From: Melampsora larici-populina 98AG31
Lineage: Eukaryota; Basidiomycota; Pucciniomycetes; Pucciniales; Melampsoraceae
Assembly (NCBI RefSeq): GCF_000204055.1
Contig: NW_006768857.1
Coordinates: 180,563-244,562 of the forward strand
Direction of reading: 5' to 3'
Length of the DNA stretch: 64,000 bases
Both the position numbers and the translations under genes were made by a program. This document shows, one piece after another, positions 12,415 through 24,529 of the stretch. The notes beneath the pieces were generated by a model that saw nothing but the letters and a program-made list of their open reading frames with translations, searched no databases and was not told the DNA's origin. Within the stretch, counting starts at the first letter, position 1, and each line of letters begins with the position of its first letter.

Positions 12415-15400
12415 TTATAATTTTTCCGATTCAATAGGTTCAATCAAACTCATCTTAACTCTACCACGTTGAGTAAATCGATCTTGTTCAGTTGTGATCT
12501 CTACCATCACTCTATCAAAGATTCCAATGATTACTTTTTTGTCTTCTGATCTTGTTGGGATCGTAATCTCATATCGATCTGCATCATATTCATTTTCATT
12601 TTTAAATTTAATTAAACCTTCAAGTCCATATCTTTCCAAAGAAAGAAAGAAAAGAGCCAAGCCTCATCAGTTTTCAAAATCAATCTAAATCAAAACCAAA
12701 AAATCATAAATTCAAGATCACTTACTGTGAAACAAATACAGCCAATCCATTCCTAAAAGCTCTAATCACAAAAGCCTCAGCCCTAACCTTAACACCAGCA
12801 TGACCCAATTCTTTGGCTTTAATCGCCAGTGCAACATAAAACTCAACACTAGCTCGACCCGCCTTTTGTGCTGAATTATGTCGTTTGTTGATATTCGTCA
12901 TGATTCGTTCTACATGAGGTTTGGATGTCATCGAACTTGGTAATGGGCTTTGAGTGATCGCTGCACTTAGTTGTCGATGAACCAGTACATCTGCATATCT
13001 TCGAATCTACGATAAATTGTTCATAAAAGATAAATCGCGTTTTAGTTGACGTACACCACACCTTCAAGATATATAATTGATCAGAGATCTGACCGAAAGG
13101 AAATACTAACAGGACTAGTGAAATGTGTATAAATCGGACTAGCTAAACCGTAATGTCCATATGTATCCTTTGAAACTGAACCAGATGCGAAATATTCGGC
13201 TGGTAACATACAACGTGTTGCCATGATTCGAACAAGTGTATTGAAGGTTGGCCATTCTGGATCCTTTATATTCATCCATCAAATCAAAGTTCGAAATCAT
13301 CTTTAGTCTTCTCTCCTTTTCTGTAAATCAAAATAGATCTTCAATCGATGAAAAGAAACTCACGATACAGTTGTCTAAAGAGTTTGCTAGTGCTCCAGAA
13401 CTTGAAGAATCTAATACCATTCCTCGACGTTTCATCAGTACATCCTGTAGAACCTCAAAATTCGTCTTAGGTGGAGGATTATGTCGTCTGTTTTAGTTAC
13501 GAAGAAAATGTCACCATGAAAAAAGCAGGAGTTAATCGTAAACACTTTTTGATTACATCGGAGGAGAAAAATACAAGGGAAAGCTCACCTCAAAACAGCT
13601 GTCAAAGGGAAACTTTCATATATCCTTTTCGCCACACTAATATTAGCTAAAAGCATAAACTCTTCCACCAAACTATTAGTCTCTCTAGCTTCCTTTTGTT
13701 CGACATCTACCGGATCACTAGACTCGCTTGATTCCATTTGAATCTTAACTTCTGGAGAGGCAAGGTTAAGAGCACCAGCACGCATTCGAGCAGCTTTCAA
13801 CTTGATCGCCAGATCATTCAATAACCTAATCGATTCCGTAATCTCATCTGATAATTCTTTGTTATCCTTTCGATTCTGGGCTTCTTCATAGGTAAAAGCC
13901 GCTTTCGATTGGATCACTGATCTTGTAAATCTTACATTCACAAACTCACTCGTTTCAGGTGATAATTCCCATATAACTGAAAATGCTAATCGTTCAACAT
14001 AAGGTTTTAATGAACATAGATTAGTTCCTAAGAGTGAAGGTAACATGTCGATTCGTTTGTCAACTAAATAAACCGTGGTTCCTCGTGAAGCAGCTTCGAA
14101 ATCCATGGGCGTATCCGGTAAGACAAAGTGTGAGACATCCGCAATATCTAAAATCATGTGACTCCGATCAGTTCAACTGATACTATCAAAATGATCAGAT
14201 GGAAAAGAAGATTGAAAAAGAAACAAAAAACTTACGAACACCAACTTCAATATTCCCATTAGAAAGTTTTTTAGCATGTAATGCATCATCAATATCTTGA
14301 CATCCCGGTGGATCAATACTACAAATCATTAAATTTCTAAAATCTTCACGATCTTTCCAAAGTTTTGAACTTGAAGTTTTTTCAGGAACCACCCATTTAT
14401 CACCCGATTCAGGTAAACAATCTAAGATAGCTTGACTAAACGGTCTATAAGGTACATCAAACTCAAGTAATAAACTTTCTTGTTCGGCTTCTTTACTTTC
14501 TACTACGCCTAAGGCTCTAACAAAATGACCTTCTGGATATCTTGAATTGACATCCCAACTATCGATTGAAATTAATACTTTTTGATTAGCTAACGTAGCC
14601 GCTTGTCTTGTACGAATCCTAATCTTTGGGATTAATCTTGATAATGGAGTGGCAAAGACTGCATAGGCTGATAAACTAGATTGTAAGGCAGAAGGTGGGA
14701 TTGATGATGGATCTAAGTGACAAACATATGGTCTCCAATTTCGTTTGAGGATTCCAACGACTTTTCCAGTGGGTTGACGAGAATGGGTGGATGATTGAGG
14801 TTCCTTTGGGTTTCCAATTTCTGGTGTTGTACGATCTTGCGTATCAATTGGCTCGGCATCATCATCCGGATCTTCAGCTGCATTAGGAAGATCATGATCT
14901 ACCACCACTTCATCTGTAGAGGTCTTCCATTCATCTTCAGGTAAAAGTTCGACTACCACATCATCCCCATCAATTGATCTATTCATAGCTTCTTTACCAA
15001 TCAAAAGAATCGGTTTCTCAAACTCTGGATGAAAGATTGATCCTTCTAAATAATTGTACTGATTAGTTCTAAATTTTCCTTGATAAAGTGATTTTAAACT
15101 TAATCCTGCATTCAAATCTGACATTGATAAATAATCTTCATAGATTGACATTCGATTCTTTTGAGTTCGAGGATCAGAACTTTCACCTGAATCAAATTCC
15201 GTTCCAGAAGCCGCTATTAATTCTGTCAAGACTACACTTTCGTTTTCTTTCATTCCTTCTACATATTCTTTGGTAGTAGAGACGAGTAATCCTGATTCTA
15301 AAGCTTTTTCTCGATTACCACGATCATCACTAAGAAGAACGATTCGGATCGGATGGTCTGAAAGATGATCTGTGTACCATTGACAGAGTTGTCGGATCGC

Positions 15401-15994
15401 TCGATCGTTTCGATCGTTAATCGATTCAGTCGATTCACGTTTAAGATGAGTTTCAAGATGAGCTTCATTCCAAAACACCCAACCTCTTGCATACCTACCA
15501 GATTGATCAGTTTCATTGATCAAAGCCTTTAATCTATTAAAAATAGGTAATGATCTATGTCTAACTTCATCAAAAACGGTTTGAGGGATAATTAAATCAG
15601 ATCCAAATGCAGAAGATTCAAGTAAATCGATTTGTCTTAAGATCACATTTGTATCAATCATAAGATAATGACCATCCGTAAACTTCTTATGACCTTTTCT
15701 ACCTACTTCAGTAAGTAACATGACTTTACGTCTTTTTGATTTTGAAGCATTTTCTTCTTCTTGTTGATTTGATGATGATGATGAATTGTTTAATTGATTT
15801 AAATCATATGAAAGACGTGTACAATCTTGACAATTTGATGATCCACATGGTATATCTATTCTAAGATAATGTTCTCGTAAGATCTTTTGAACTTTTCCTC
15901 TGGCAGTTTTTCTTAAATATTGTTTAAGTGTCACACTTTCAGCTGGACCTGATCTCGATGGTTTGAGTATCGTGATGGTAGGATGAGGTGACAT
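12415..15994 (-). CDS. DIS3: Exosome complex exonuclease Dis3/Rrp44
   Basis: Catalytic 3'-5' exoribonuclease and endonuclease of the RNA exosome. The phase-consistent model has six exons: 14236-15994, 13589-14147, 13364-13487, 13111-13263, 12726-13006 and 12415-12631, with ATG at 15992-15994 (an in-frame upstream ATG at 16037-16039 is ignored) and stop at 12415. The N-terminus has the CR3 Cys motif (CGSSNCQDC) and a PIN domain starting [13 protein letters not shown] with its acidic residues. Cold-shock-like RNA-binding regions follow ([13 protein letters not shown] to FHPEFEKPI). The RNB domain has the magnesium-binding [13 protein letters not shown] motif with all four Asp, then [11 protein letters not shown] across intron 1, [26 protein letters not shown], and a C-terminal S1-like region. 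Length (about 1,020 residues) is normal. It is expected to act in nuclear and cytoplasmic RNA turnover. Introns are 68-89 nt, GT-AG. No damage seen. Confidence 0.95.
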
Positions 15995-17131
15995 GATGAT
16001 GGTCGTCTTCTCTGATTGGAAAAGAGATAATATTATCAAGAGTTAGTAAACTTGAATTGGTATTCTTGAAATGATAAGACTGACCTTCAATTCGAATTGG
16101 ATGGAAATTGAATTCAAGAAATCAAAAATCAAAAATGTTTTTCCAAATCTTTTCTCACCTTGACCCGACCTCGGTCCCAAACGATAACTACCCGTCTAAA
16201 TCAACATCACATTTGAAACACACTCAAAGAACACTTCATAAAGCTCAGTGATAGTCCTACTCAGCTTCAGTATTATGGATTCAAAAGTTATATTCTAGAT
16301 CTCAAAGGAACCTGGAAATCCCAGTAAAATTAAAAAAAAAACACTCCTCCAAACTCAAAGATAAGAAACCTCAATTGAACAAATCATGTTGTTGTATATA
16401 CATACTTAGCAAAGATTTAAATGGAGGAGTCATCCATAGAAGTAGCCAACCAATCAAAAAAAGATCATACTATTACTAGCAGCAATACTGACACCAACAC
16501 TGGTGATAATGGAATACGAAAGATGCCAAGTTTTTGGTAGAGTTCCATACTTCAATATTTATCACTATTATTTCATATAATTCAAATGTACTATGACCAA
16601 GCTTATGTTTACCAAGATGTTTAAAGAAATCATAACTGTGAAATACGAAAGATTTATTTGACGCTTTATGAGACAACTCAGCAGAAAAACTTGGTATGTA
16701 TACATTATCATATATTGTTCAAGATTTGATCTGATGAAGATGACTTGAGTATGATGAATGCTTTACTATGAATTCTTTAATATGCAGTCAAGAATAGCTA
16801 TACAAATTGAAGAATGGTCAATGAAAAACTCTCTAATTGATTTGAACAATTTTTCACCAGATGAAATGGTGCCATTACTTATGAGCTACTTTGGTCTTTT
16901 GATTCTTGAATACAAAAAAATATTTGACAAAGTAGAGTAGCTGTGATAGCACTTGAGCAATTATTACTTGAACTTTCTCATTCTGAGTGTTCATTGACTC
17001 ACCAGTATTTCATTGATCATGAGGTCATAATTTTTAGTCATTTCAAAAGAAACATAATCCATAAGATCAACATGATACAAATATATCTTATAAAGTTCAA
17101 AAATAAGTATTGTATGAATTCATAAAGGCCT
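15995..17131. other. Intergenic between DIS3 and GCV1
   Basis: Holds the DIS3 upstream region (on the minus strand) and the 3' end of the GCV1-like gene. Sixty-codon ORFs at 16.5-17.1 kb are AT-rich and show no domain. No repeat or RNA gene recognised. Confidence 0.5.
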
Positions 17132-18461
17132 TCATGAAGTTTTAGGTTTAAAATACTTTGGCGTCACAAATGGCATCTTAACAACCTTAGCCGTCCTATC
17201 CTTATCTCTAACCGAAACTTTAAGTTCAGTACCTCTTTGATGAAACCCAACTCCAACAAATCCCATTGCGATATTCTGATTAGATAATGAAGGACTAGGA
17301 ATCCCACTGGTGATCACTCCAACGGGATTCTTTTTATTGAAAATCATAGCACCTGATCTAGCCGGTGCACCTTTTTCAATCAATAATCCTACTCTTCTTC
17401 GTTTGATTTCCGATCCGATCTCTTTTCGAGTTCTTTCTTCTCCCAAAAATCCTGTTCGTTGATTTCCAATCACCCAACCTAATCCTGCTTCACCAACTCC
17501 TACTGTTTCATCTAAATCGGTTCCATACAAACATAATCCTGCTTCTAATCTAAGACTATCACGTGCAGCTAAACCAGCAAGAGTGACACCAGGTTGGTTT
17601 AGTAAAGATGAAGTGATCGATTCAGATTGGTTAGGTGGAATCGAAATCTCGAATCCATCTTCTCCTGTATAACCACTTCTAGCAATATGAACTTGAATTC
17701 CATTAATTTCAGTATGGACACTTTGACCAAAGAAAAAAGTATCATTTAATTTCAAAGATGAATCGTCTAATAAGGTTTGTAAGATTTCACTTGATTTAGG
17801 ACCTTGAAGTGCAATTAATCCCCAATTTTCCATCACTTCAATCTTAGCATCAAATGATTGAATGTGTTGATTGATCCAATTTAAATCTCGTTGTCTTCTA
17901 TTTGCATTAGTGACTAGATACCATTCTTGATCTGACCATTTAGTAATCATACAATCATCTATGATCCCTCCTTCTTCATTTAACATCACTGATAGAGTTG
18001 ATGTAAATGGTTTCATGGTCTTTAATGAAGCAGGTAAAAGTTTTAATAAGAACTCTGTAGCTGATGGTCCTGATATTTTGGATTGTACCATATGAGATAC
18101 ATCGAATAGTCCACAAGCATTTCTGACTGCCATATGTTCTGCAACTGTTTAGTTCGAATAGAAAACCAAAACATTTCAATTAAGAGTTATGGATTTAGAT
18201 TGATGTGATGAATGACTTACTTTGACCACCTGATTTTGTATAAGATAAGGGCATTTCGAAACCAGCGAATGGGACCATCTTTGCACCATTTTCTGGTTGA
18301 GTATGAATCGAATAGAGTGGAGTTCTTTTTAAGGTAGTGTTTGATTCAGATTGAGATTGAGATTGATAAGTTGAGAATTTAAATTGATGTGGTTTGATGG
18401 AATGAAAGATTGAAGTTGATTTGAATAGATTTGAAGTCGATCGTAAAGTAATCATGGTCAT
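17132..18461 (-). CDS. GCV1: Aminomethyltransferase (glycine cleavage system T protein)
   Basis: Transfers the aminomethyl carbon of glycine from lipoyl-H protein to tetrahydrofolate, releasing ammonia; part of the mitochondrial glycine decarboxylase complex. Two exons: 18221-18461 and 17132-18144, joined by a 76-nt GT-AG intron. The N-terminus is rich in Ser, Lys and Arg and free of acidic residues, which fits a mitochondrial presequence, followed by [26 protein letters not shown]. Family blocks seen: [79 protein letters not shown], and the C-terminal barrel [12 protein letters not shown] with IAMGFV. Length about 417 residues is normal. The start could be either of two Met, one residue pair apart. 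It diverges from the NPT1-like gene across about 220 bp. Confidence 0.95.
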
Positions 18462-18681
18462 CTTGAAGTCGAACTGGTAATTTGAGAAAAAGTTTGTTGA
18501 GAGTGAAGATACAAAAACTTAAAATTGAAAATTGAACTTTATGATGAGACTCCGAGTCCGATAGGATAAACCAATTACCGCATACATAACCCAACCCAAT
18601 CCAATCACTCAACCATGTCATTCTCAACTGAAAACCATTTAGAATTCCTTGATTGCCTACCATCACCATCGAACAAGAAAG
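18462..18681. promoter_or_regulatory. Shared upstream region of GCV1 (-) and NPT1 (+)
   Basis: About 220 bp separate the divergent start codons at 18461 and 18682, so both promoters must lie here or overlap the genes. No TATA box or operator can be named with confidence. Confidence 0.4.
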
Positions 18682-20499
18682 ATGAAGAACCACTCAATCC
18701 CCATCAGTATACTAGATACTGATCTATACAAAGTAAGTCATCAACCATTCATCATCAATTCAACAAACTATCATTCAGTTTTCTTAAATCGAGACTCTTT
18801 CTTTTAGTTAACGATGCAATCTGTAATCTTAACAAACTTCCCAACTTCAAAAGTCTCTTATGTTTTTATTAATAGATCAAATGATGAAAGGAAACTAATA
18901 TCAAGAAATTGTTTTGAAAAAATCAAATCCAAAATCAATCGTAAGCTTTCATTCTCTTCTCATCAAAATAAGTTAGAGATTGATTTGAATTTTTGTAAAA
19001 TAAATATCTAGAACTTGAACATCTTAAATTAACAAAAGAAGAAAAGAATTGGTTAGAAATCAGTTGTCCATACTTTACAACTTCATACTTGGATTATTTA
19101 TTTAATTTCAAATTCAAACCACAAGACCATATCAAACTACAACTGATCAATCAAGACTCAGAAATCCAAGGCTTAGGAGAACTAGAGATCAAGATCTCAG
19201 GTCTTTGGTCCGAAACCATTCTATACGAAGTTCCAATCATGTCAATCATCAGTGAAACTTATTTCCAAACCATGAATCCAACTTGGTCAAATAAAACTCA
19301 ATTCATCCAATCGGTAGGAAAATCAAAAACACTTCTTACTCAAGGTTGTAAGTTTGTTGAGTTCGGTACGCGTCGTAGAAGATCATACGAAACCCAAGAA
19401 ATCGTTATCCAAGCACTACTCAAAGGTGTTTCTCAAACTGATCAACATCAAGAAAATGGCGCTTTCTTGGGCACTTCTAATGTTCATTTCGCTATGAAAT
19501 TTGGTTTGAAACCGATCGGTACTATCGCTCATGAATTCGTTATGGGAATCGCTGCGCTTAATGGCTATCATCAATCTAATTTATTAGCATTAGATCTTTG
19601 GGAAAAAAGTTTTGGAAACCAACCTAATTTATTAGTAGCCATCACTGATACATTCACAACTGGTCAGTACTTTTCACCAAAAAAACAACTAAAGCACTTT
19701 ATGTTTTGAGAACATTGCATTCAGGGTTTTTTGGTTCTTTCTGGATCATCTACTTTTGTTTTTGTTTTTTTAGGTGCGTTTTTTAAAGAATTCGAATCAG
19801 ACCTTGATCGAATGAATCGTTGGACAGGTTTAAGACAAGACAGTGGAAACCCCAAAGAATTTGTTAAATTAGTTAAACAGCTTTGGATCAACTTAGGCAT
19901 CGATCCTAAATCAAGTCAAGAATTTTCATTAAACTTTTTTGGGGTCTTAACCTTTTTGTTTTGTTTGTTCTTCAAAAAGTGTCAAGTTTTAACTAATTCA
20001 TGTTTTTTTTCGGTTTCCTTTTACATGTATATGGGTTTAGAATTGATTGTTTTTTCGGATGGATTAGATGTTCAGAAGTGTTTAGAATTACATAAGTTTT
20101 GTAAAGAAGAAGGTGTGAATGAATCATATGGAATAGGCACGCATTTAACAAATGGTAAGTTATCAATTAAAACATTTCCATTCATCTTTCAACTCAAACT
20201 TGTTCTCAATCTATCTTGTGTTTTTTTTTCTTTAGATTTCCAACAACTTGATGAGAATGGTAAGGAGATTGGTCCTTCCAAAGCTCTTAATATCGTGATT
20301 AAATTATCATCTATAGATGATCATCCATGTGTTAAACTATCAGATGGTAAGTGATCATGACCATTCATTTGAATTTCTCTCATTTCGTATACCCATCAAA
20401 ATCTGTTGACTTTTTTTGGATTGATTTTGGACAGATTTGAGTAAAACAATCGGTCCACCTGAAACAATAAAAATGGTAAAAGAATGTTTTGGATTATAA
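18682..20499 (+). CDS. NPT1: Nicotinate phosphoribosyltransferase (NAD salvage)
   Basis: Converts nicotinate and PRPP to nicotinate mononucleotide in the Preiss-Handler NAD salvage pathway. Seven exons give an uninterrupted frame of 421 residues: 18682-18732, 18808-18940, 19012-19662, 19774-19914, 20041-20154, 20236-20346 and 20435-20499; all introns are GT-AG and the total is divisible by three. The first exon encodes the typical LDTDLYK start and the next begins LTMQ. Core blocks: SETILYEVPIMSIISE, FVEFGTRRRRSYETQ, FLGTSNVHFAMKFGLKPIGTIAHEFVMG, LLVAITDTFTT, RQDSGNPKEFV, KLIVFSDGLDV, SYGIGTHLTN and a C-terminal IVIKLSS. The autophosphorylated His of this family lies in the TIAHEF block, which is intact. 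Length matches yeast Npt1. Expected in cytosol or nucleus. Confidence 0.95.
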
Positions 20500-20748
20500 A
20501 AAAGGTTTCAGAAATGAAAAATGAAAAAAAAACATGTTTGTATGATTTCATATAAAGGTAAACAAGACTTTTAGATATATATAGATGGTTGAATGAATCA
20601 TTTGTCATTCTTTGGTTCTTAGATTTGTTTTTTTGGTTTCTATAAAACTGGTTCTTTATACATGTATGTATCAAACTAAGAATGTAAAGTTGATGTAAAA
20701 CTCTTCAAGGTTTTTGTTAGATTATAGAATTTCAAAAGAAGTCATTTA
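20500..20748. other. NPT1 downstream region
   Basis: AT-rich 3' flank with no supported gene; a short minus-strand ORF overlaps the last NPT1 exon and is ignored. Confidence 0.4.
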
Positions 20749-21757
20749 GGGTGCATTCACTTAAGGAATTTCTGACCAGAAATCACATTCTGTAATTTTC
20801 TTAAGGTGATTGATAAAGCACACCGACTTGAAAACAAAAATGACGCCGGTTTTCCTTAGCTCAGAGTACTCTGGAAGTTATACAGGTTTGTACATTGATG
20901 TACAGCCCCTTGAAAGACTTCAGGCTCTTCTGGGAGCTTCAGGGCTATCTGTAAAGACTTCTGTCGAGTCTGACGCCGGTTTTTGGGATACCAAGTTGGT
21001 GTCAACCCTTTTGATTTCTTTTAAAGCTGTGAGTGTGACACTGTGATTGTGAAGTACTCCCTTGCTACTGCTCAGCTAACAAGACCATGTATGGTAATAA
21101 GGGAGAATTGAGTGAAAAAATTGCAAATTTGATGTGATCAATTCTCTACAAACCCCAATCTCTCAATACGCCTACCTCACCACAACCATCAAGAGAAATT
21201 AGATAGCCAGGTTTGAGTGTTTATCACAATCAAAACCATTGAAGAAACAATCCAATGACATCAAATACGTGTCTGTATCATGATTTTGACAATGATTGAC
21301 AACATTGTACTTCCACTTGCTGAAAGACCAAGGTCTTATCAATGACTCTTAGATATACATAGTAGTACCCAATACATAGGTAAATTTATGTAAGTCAAGC
21401 ATCATTGTCTTTGCAAGCAAGCCAAAAACTGTATGGTTGTAAATTTGGCATCACACACTCTGGTGAAGTTGGTGGGGGGTTTGGGCCAACCTCATAAGGA
21501 TGACGCCGGCTAATAATGTCAGACCCGAATTCAGAAAGCTTCAGAACCGTGCTGAAGCCATTACAGGAAGTTCCCAACTGTATAACTTCCAGATTACTCC
21601 AAGCTAAGAAAACCGGTGTCATTTCTGTTTTCAAGTCGGCGTGCTTTATCAATCGCCTTTCTTAATGCAAAAATGAAACATGCACCACCAAATAGACACT
21701 TTAAATCTTGCAGAATGTGATTTCTGACCAGAAATTGCTTAAGGCCGCGTTCACTTA
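20749..21757. mobile_element. TIR element, about 1 kb, non-coding
   Basis: The ends are reverse complements: TTAAGGAATTTCTGACCAG at 20761 and the matching end CCAGAAATTGCTTAA up to 21742, followed inward by CACATTCTG, GCGATTGATAAAGCACGCCG, ACTTGAAAACA and CTGGAAGTTATACAG on both sides. The left arm lacks about 65 bp present in the right arm. Inner repeats contain TGACGCCGG three times. Just outside, GCATTCACTTAAG recurs on both sides, so exact ends and target site are uncertain. Superfamily not assigned. Confidence 0.65.
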
Positions 21758-21832
21758 AGCGAATTATTGCGAAAATTCACATTCTTGAATGTCAAGAATT
21801 CGCATTCTGTGAAATGCGTTTGATATGTTAAT

Positions 21833-21865
21833 TACAAGCATTCTGTAATGTGCAGAATGCTTGTA
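21833..21865. repeat. Perfect 13-bp hairpin in an ATTCTG-rich tract
   Basis: TACAAGCATTCTG, 7-nt loop, then CAGAATGCTTGTA. It lies in a stretch (21742-21930) with many ATTCTG/CAGAAT words, upstream of the Myb/SANT-like gene; probably a short MITE remnant. Confidence 0.6.
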
Positions 21866-22104
21866 AAATGTGACTCGTGAGTCAATTTCACAGAATTCAC
21901 TTTTATCGAATTTTTCTTTTCATAAATCACATTTCGACTTTTTCGTAAACCTTTCTTGAAATCTACAAGTCCCCTTCCACCGTACGGAACCTCTACAAAT
22001 CCATCATTCACCATCTTCATCAAAACCCATCACCGTTCTCACTTCAAAACCATTGTCTTCCTTCGTATTCCTTCATCTTCTGTCGACTCCACTCTCAATA
22101 CATC

Positions 22105-22949
22105 ATGGCTCCATCCAATTCTGAATCCGAAGAAATTCAAATTACAAACTCGAAATCAAAAAGTAAATCAAAAAGTAAACCAAAAGCGAAACCAAAAGCA
22201 AAACCAAACAAGTCGACTAAAGTTAAAGATAACAAAAAAGATCAAGTCAAAGATAAGAAGGACGATAAGAAGGACGATAAGAAGGAAGAAGAAGTAGAAG
22301 ATAAAGACACATCTGGTGACTCATGGAATCATAAGGAAACACTTTACCTCATCGACGAAATTAAACATCAAATGGATATTGGTAGAGGTAATGATGGTGG
22401 CCTCAAGACCGAGGGTTGGAAAGCTGTTTTAGAAAGCTTCAACCTCAAATTCAAAAATAACGCATCTTTGAGACGATTAAAGAATCATTTTCAAAGGGTC
22501 AGTTTCATTTCATTTCATTTCTTTCAATTGTTTCATTTCTTTCTTTCAATCGTTTCATTTCTTTCTTTCAATCATTTCAACTTGGCTGACTGTCTTTATG
22601 GTTTATTTCATTCGTACACAGTTAAAGAAAACTCTCAAGGCTTTCGACAAGATTATCGAGTCTTCCGGCGCTCCTGGAACCGATACAGTAACCGGCGAGG
22701 TCAGTGCTGATAAGGATTGGTGGTTTAACTGGATTGAAAAGGTAAGTGACTTTCAATCAACTATAATATATGTAGATGGTTGATTCAGGTGAAGAAATAC
22801 AATCTTTACGTAATAGGAAGGCAATGGTGATGCCAAACCAATTCGACACAGCGGTTTTCCAGCCTATAAAGCTGTAGAAACGATCATGCCTCCAAAGAAA
22901 CTTCGAGCTAATGGTAACGACGGGTATGAACTCAAAGTAAAAGAAGAAG
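22105..22949 (+). CDS. Myb/SANT-like DNA-binding domain protein, 3' end lost in gap
   Basis: Exons 22105-22497, 22622-22740 and 22817 onward, running into the N gap. The first 65 residues are Lys/Asp/Glu-rich low complexity (repeated SKSK, KPKAK, KDDKK), likely disordered and possibly nuclear-localising. Residues from about 70 form a Myb/SANT-like domain: SWNHKETLYLIDEIK, then EGWKAVLESFN, ASLRRLKNHFQR, KKTLKAFDKIIESSG, DWWFNWIEK and FPAYKAVETIM. This domain is common in families spread by PIF/Harbinger elements and in expanded fungal families, so a transposon origin is possible. No partner transposase is visible. The C-terminus is unknown. Confidence 0.7.
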
Positions 22950-23677
22950 NNNNNNNNNNNNNNNNNNNNNNNNNNNNNNNNNNNNNNNNNNNNNNNNNNN
23001 NNNNNNNNNNNNNNNNNNNNNNNNNNNNNNNNNNNNNNNNNNNNNNNNNNNNNNNNNNNNNNNNNNNNNNNNNNNNNNNNNNNNNNNNNNNNNNNNNNNN
23101 NNNNNNNNNNNNNNNNNNNNNNNNNNNNNNNNNNNNNNNNNNNNNNNNNNNNNNNNNNNNNNNNNNNNNNNNNNNNNNNNNNNNNNNNNNNNNNNNNNNN
23201 NNNNNNNNNNNNNNNNNNNNNNNNNNNNNNNNNNNNNNNNNNNNNNNNNNNNNNNNNNNNNNNNNNNNNNNNNNNNNNNNNNNNNNNNNNNNNNNNNNNN
23301 NNNNNNNNNNNNNNNNNNNNNNNNNNNNNNNNNNNNNNNNNNNNNNNNNNNNNNNNNNNNNNNNNNNNNNNNNNNNNNNNNNNNNNNNNNNNNNNNNNNN
23401 NNNNNNNNNNNNNNNNNNNNNNNNNNNNNNNNNNNNNNNNNNNNNNNNNNNNNNNNNNNNNNNNNNNNNNNNNNNNNNNNNNNNNNNNNNNNNNNNNNNN
23501 NNNNNNNNNNNNNNNNNNNNNNNNNNNNNNNNNNNNNNNNNNNNNNNNNNNNNNNNNNNNNNNNNNNNNNNNNNNNNNNNNNNNNNNNNNNNNNNNNNNN
23601 NNNNNNNNNNNNNNNNNNNNNNNNNNNNNNNNNNNNNNNNNNNNNNNNNNNNNNNNNNNNNNNNNNNNNNNNNNNNN
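22950..23677. other. Assembly gap (728 N)
   Basis: Run of N. It removes the end of the Myb/SANT-like gene and perhaps the start of whatever lies at 23.7-24.5 kb. ORFs reported across it are artefacts. Confidence 0.99.
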
Positions 23678-23735
23678 ATAAAGCATATCACTGATAAATG
23701 ATGATCATAGTATTCTGATAATCTACATCGGCTCA

Positions 23736-23969
23736 TCATCCCGGTTTAACAATCTTGGCTAGTTTATGATGATGAGAAGAGATCGGTTTGGTCGGTTGGG
23801 TTTCTTCTTTGGTTATCACGGTTGCAAATGATGATCTTGGATATCGGGTCATTGGATTAGATCTTGAAATCGGGTTGGAATGTAAAATTGAATCGATTCC
23901 TGAATGAGAGATTCGATGAGATTTTAAAGTCGATGGTCTTGACCAAACCTTGCAAATCGATGAAGCCAT
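23736..23969 (-). CDS. Hypothetical 77-residue protein
   Basis: ATG at 23967-23969. The product is short, basic, rich in Ser, Arg and His, and starts MASSICKVWSRPSTLKSHR, which could be a mitochondrial presequence. No family recognised. It may be a first exon of a gene running into the gap; no donor site was chosen. Confidence 0.35.
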   Translation of the reverse strand: MASSICKVWSRPSTLKSHRISHSGIDSILHSNPISRSNPMTRYPRSSFATVITKEETQPTKPISSHHHKLAKIVKPG

Positions 23970-24258
23970 GGTTTGATTTGTTCGGTAAATCGTGGTTTTT
24001 TCTTTTGAGGTCGAGCAGGGTCAAGACTCAAGCCTGTTGAAAGCTGATCTGAGGAATTGTGAACCAGATGTAACACCACTGTCACAGTAAGATGTCACAT
24101 ATCCCAGCGCAACTCTCCTTCCCTTGAAGTCTTGAAGGTCGGGCCGACTTGGAGCACTCCTCAAGAAAATCATTGACATCCATCCTTCACTTTAAGTCAC
24201 CTCCAAACTTCGCTTTACAAGATATTGTGCTATTTATCAGCTACTATAGAAAACATGA

Positions 24259-24525
24259 TACATATTCAACTGCTATCCGTTTCCCAAATCATTTGGAAGG
24301 ACCCAAAGCCATAATTCCGTCAACATCCCCCCGTCCGAACGCTCTGTTATTTATGACACCTTGGCATTTATGAAACCTGGTACAACAGGACTCATCGGCG
24401 CTGGAAAGATTCGGGACTTTTGCGGAGGTTTAGCCACCGGAACAGATGTACTCGCCCATCGTTCGAGAATCGATACTGAAGAATTTAAAGTTTTGATTTC
24501 AGAAAAGAGTGACAAAGTGTTATAA
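24259..24525 (+). CDS. Unidentified terminal exon or gene fragment
   Basis: A coherent open frame after a stop at 24256-24258 and ending TAA at 24523-24525, with a possible acceptor just upstream (ACTATAG). It contains PPSERSVIYDTLAF, then KPGTTGLIGAGKIRDF and TGTDVLAHRSRIDTEEF, and looks more protein-like than chance frames nearby. The first internal ATG is at 24371. No family recognised. Earlier exons may be in the gap, or it may be a relic. Confidence 0.3.
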   Translation, partial: YIFNCYPFPKSFGRTQSHNSVNIPPSERSVIYDTLAFMKPGTTGLIGAGKIRDFCGGLATGTDVLAHRSRIDTEEFKVLISEKSDKVL

Positions 24526-24529
24526 AATC

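Noticed and set aside
22757..23739. Long ORFs of X residues
   Set aside because: They are artefacts of the N gap.
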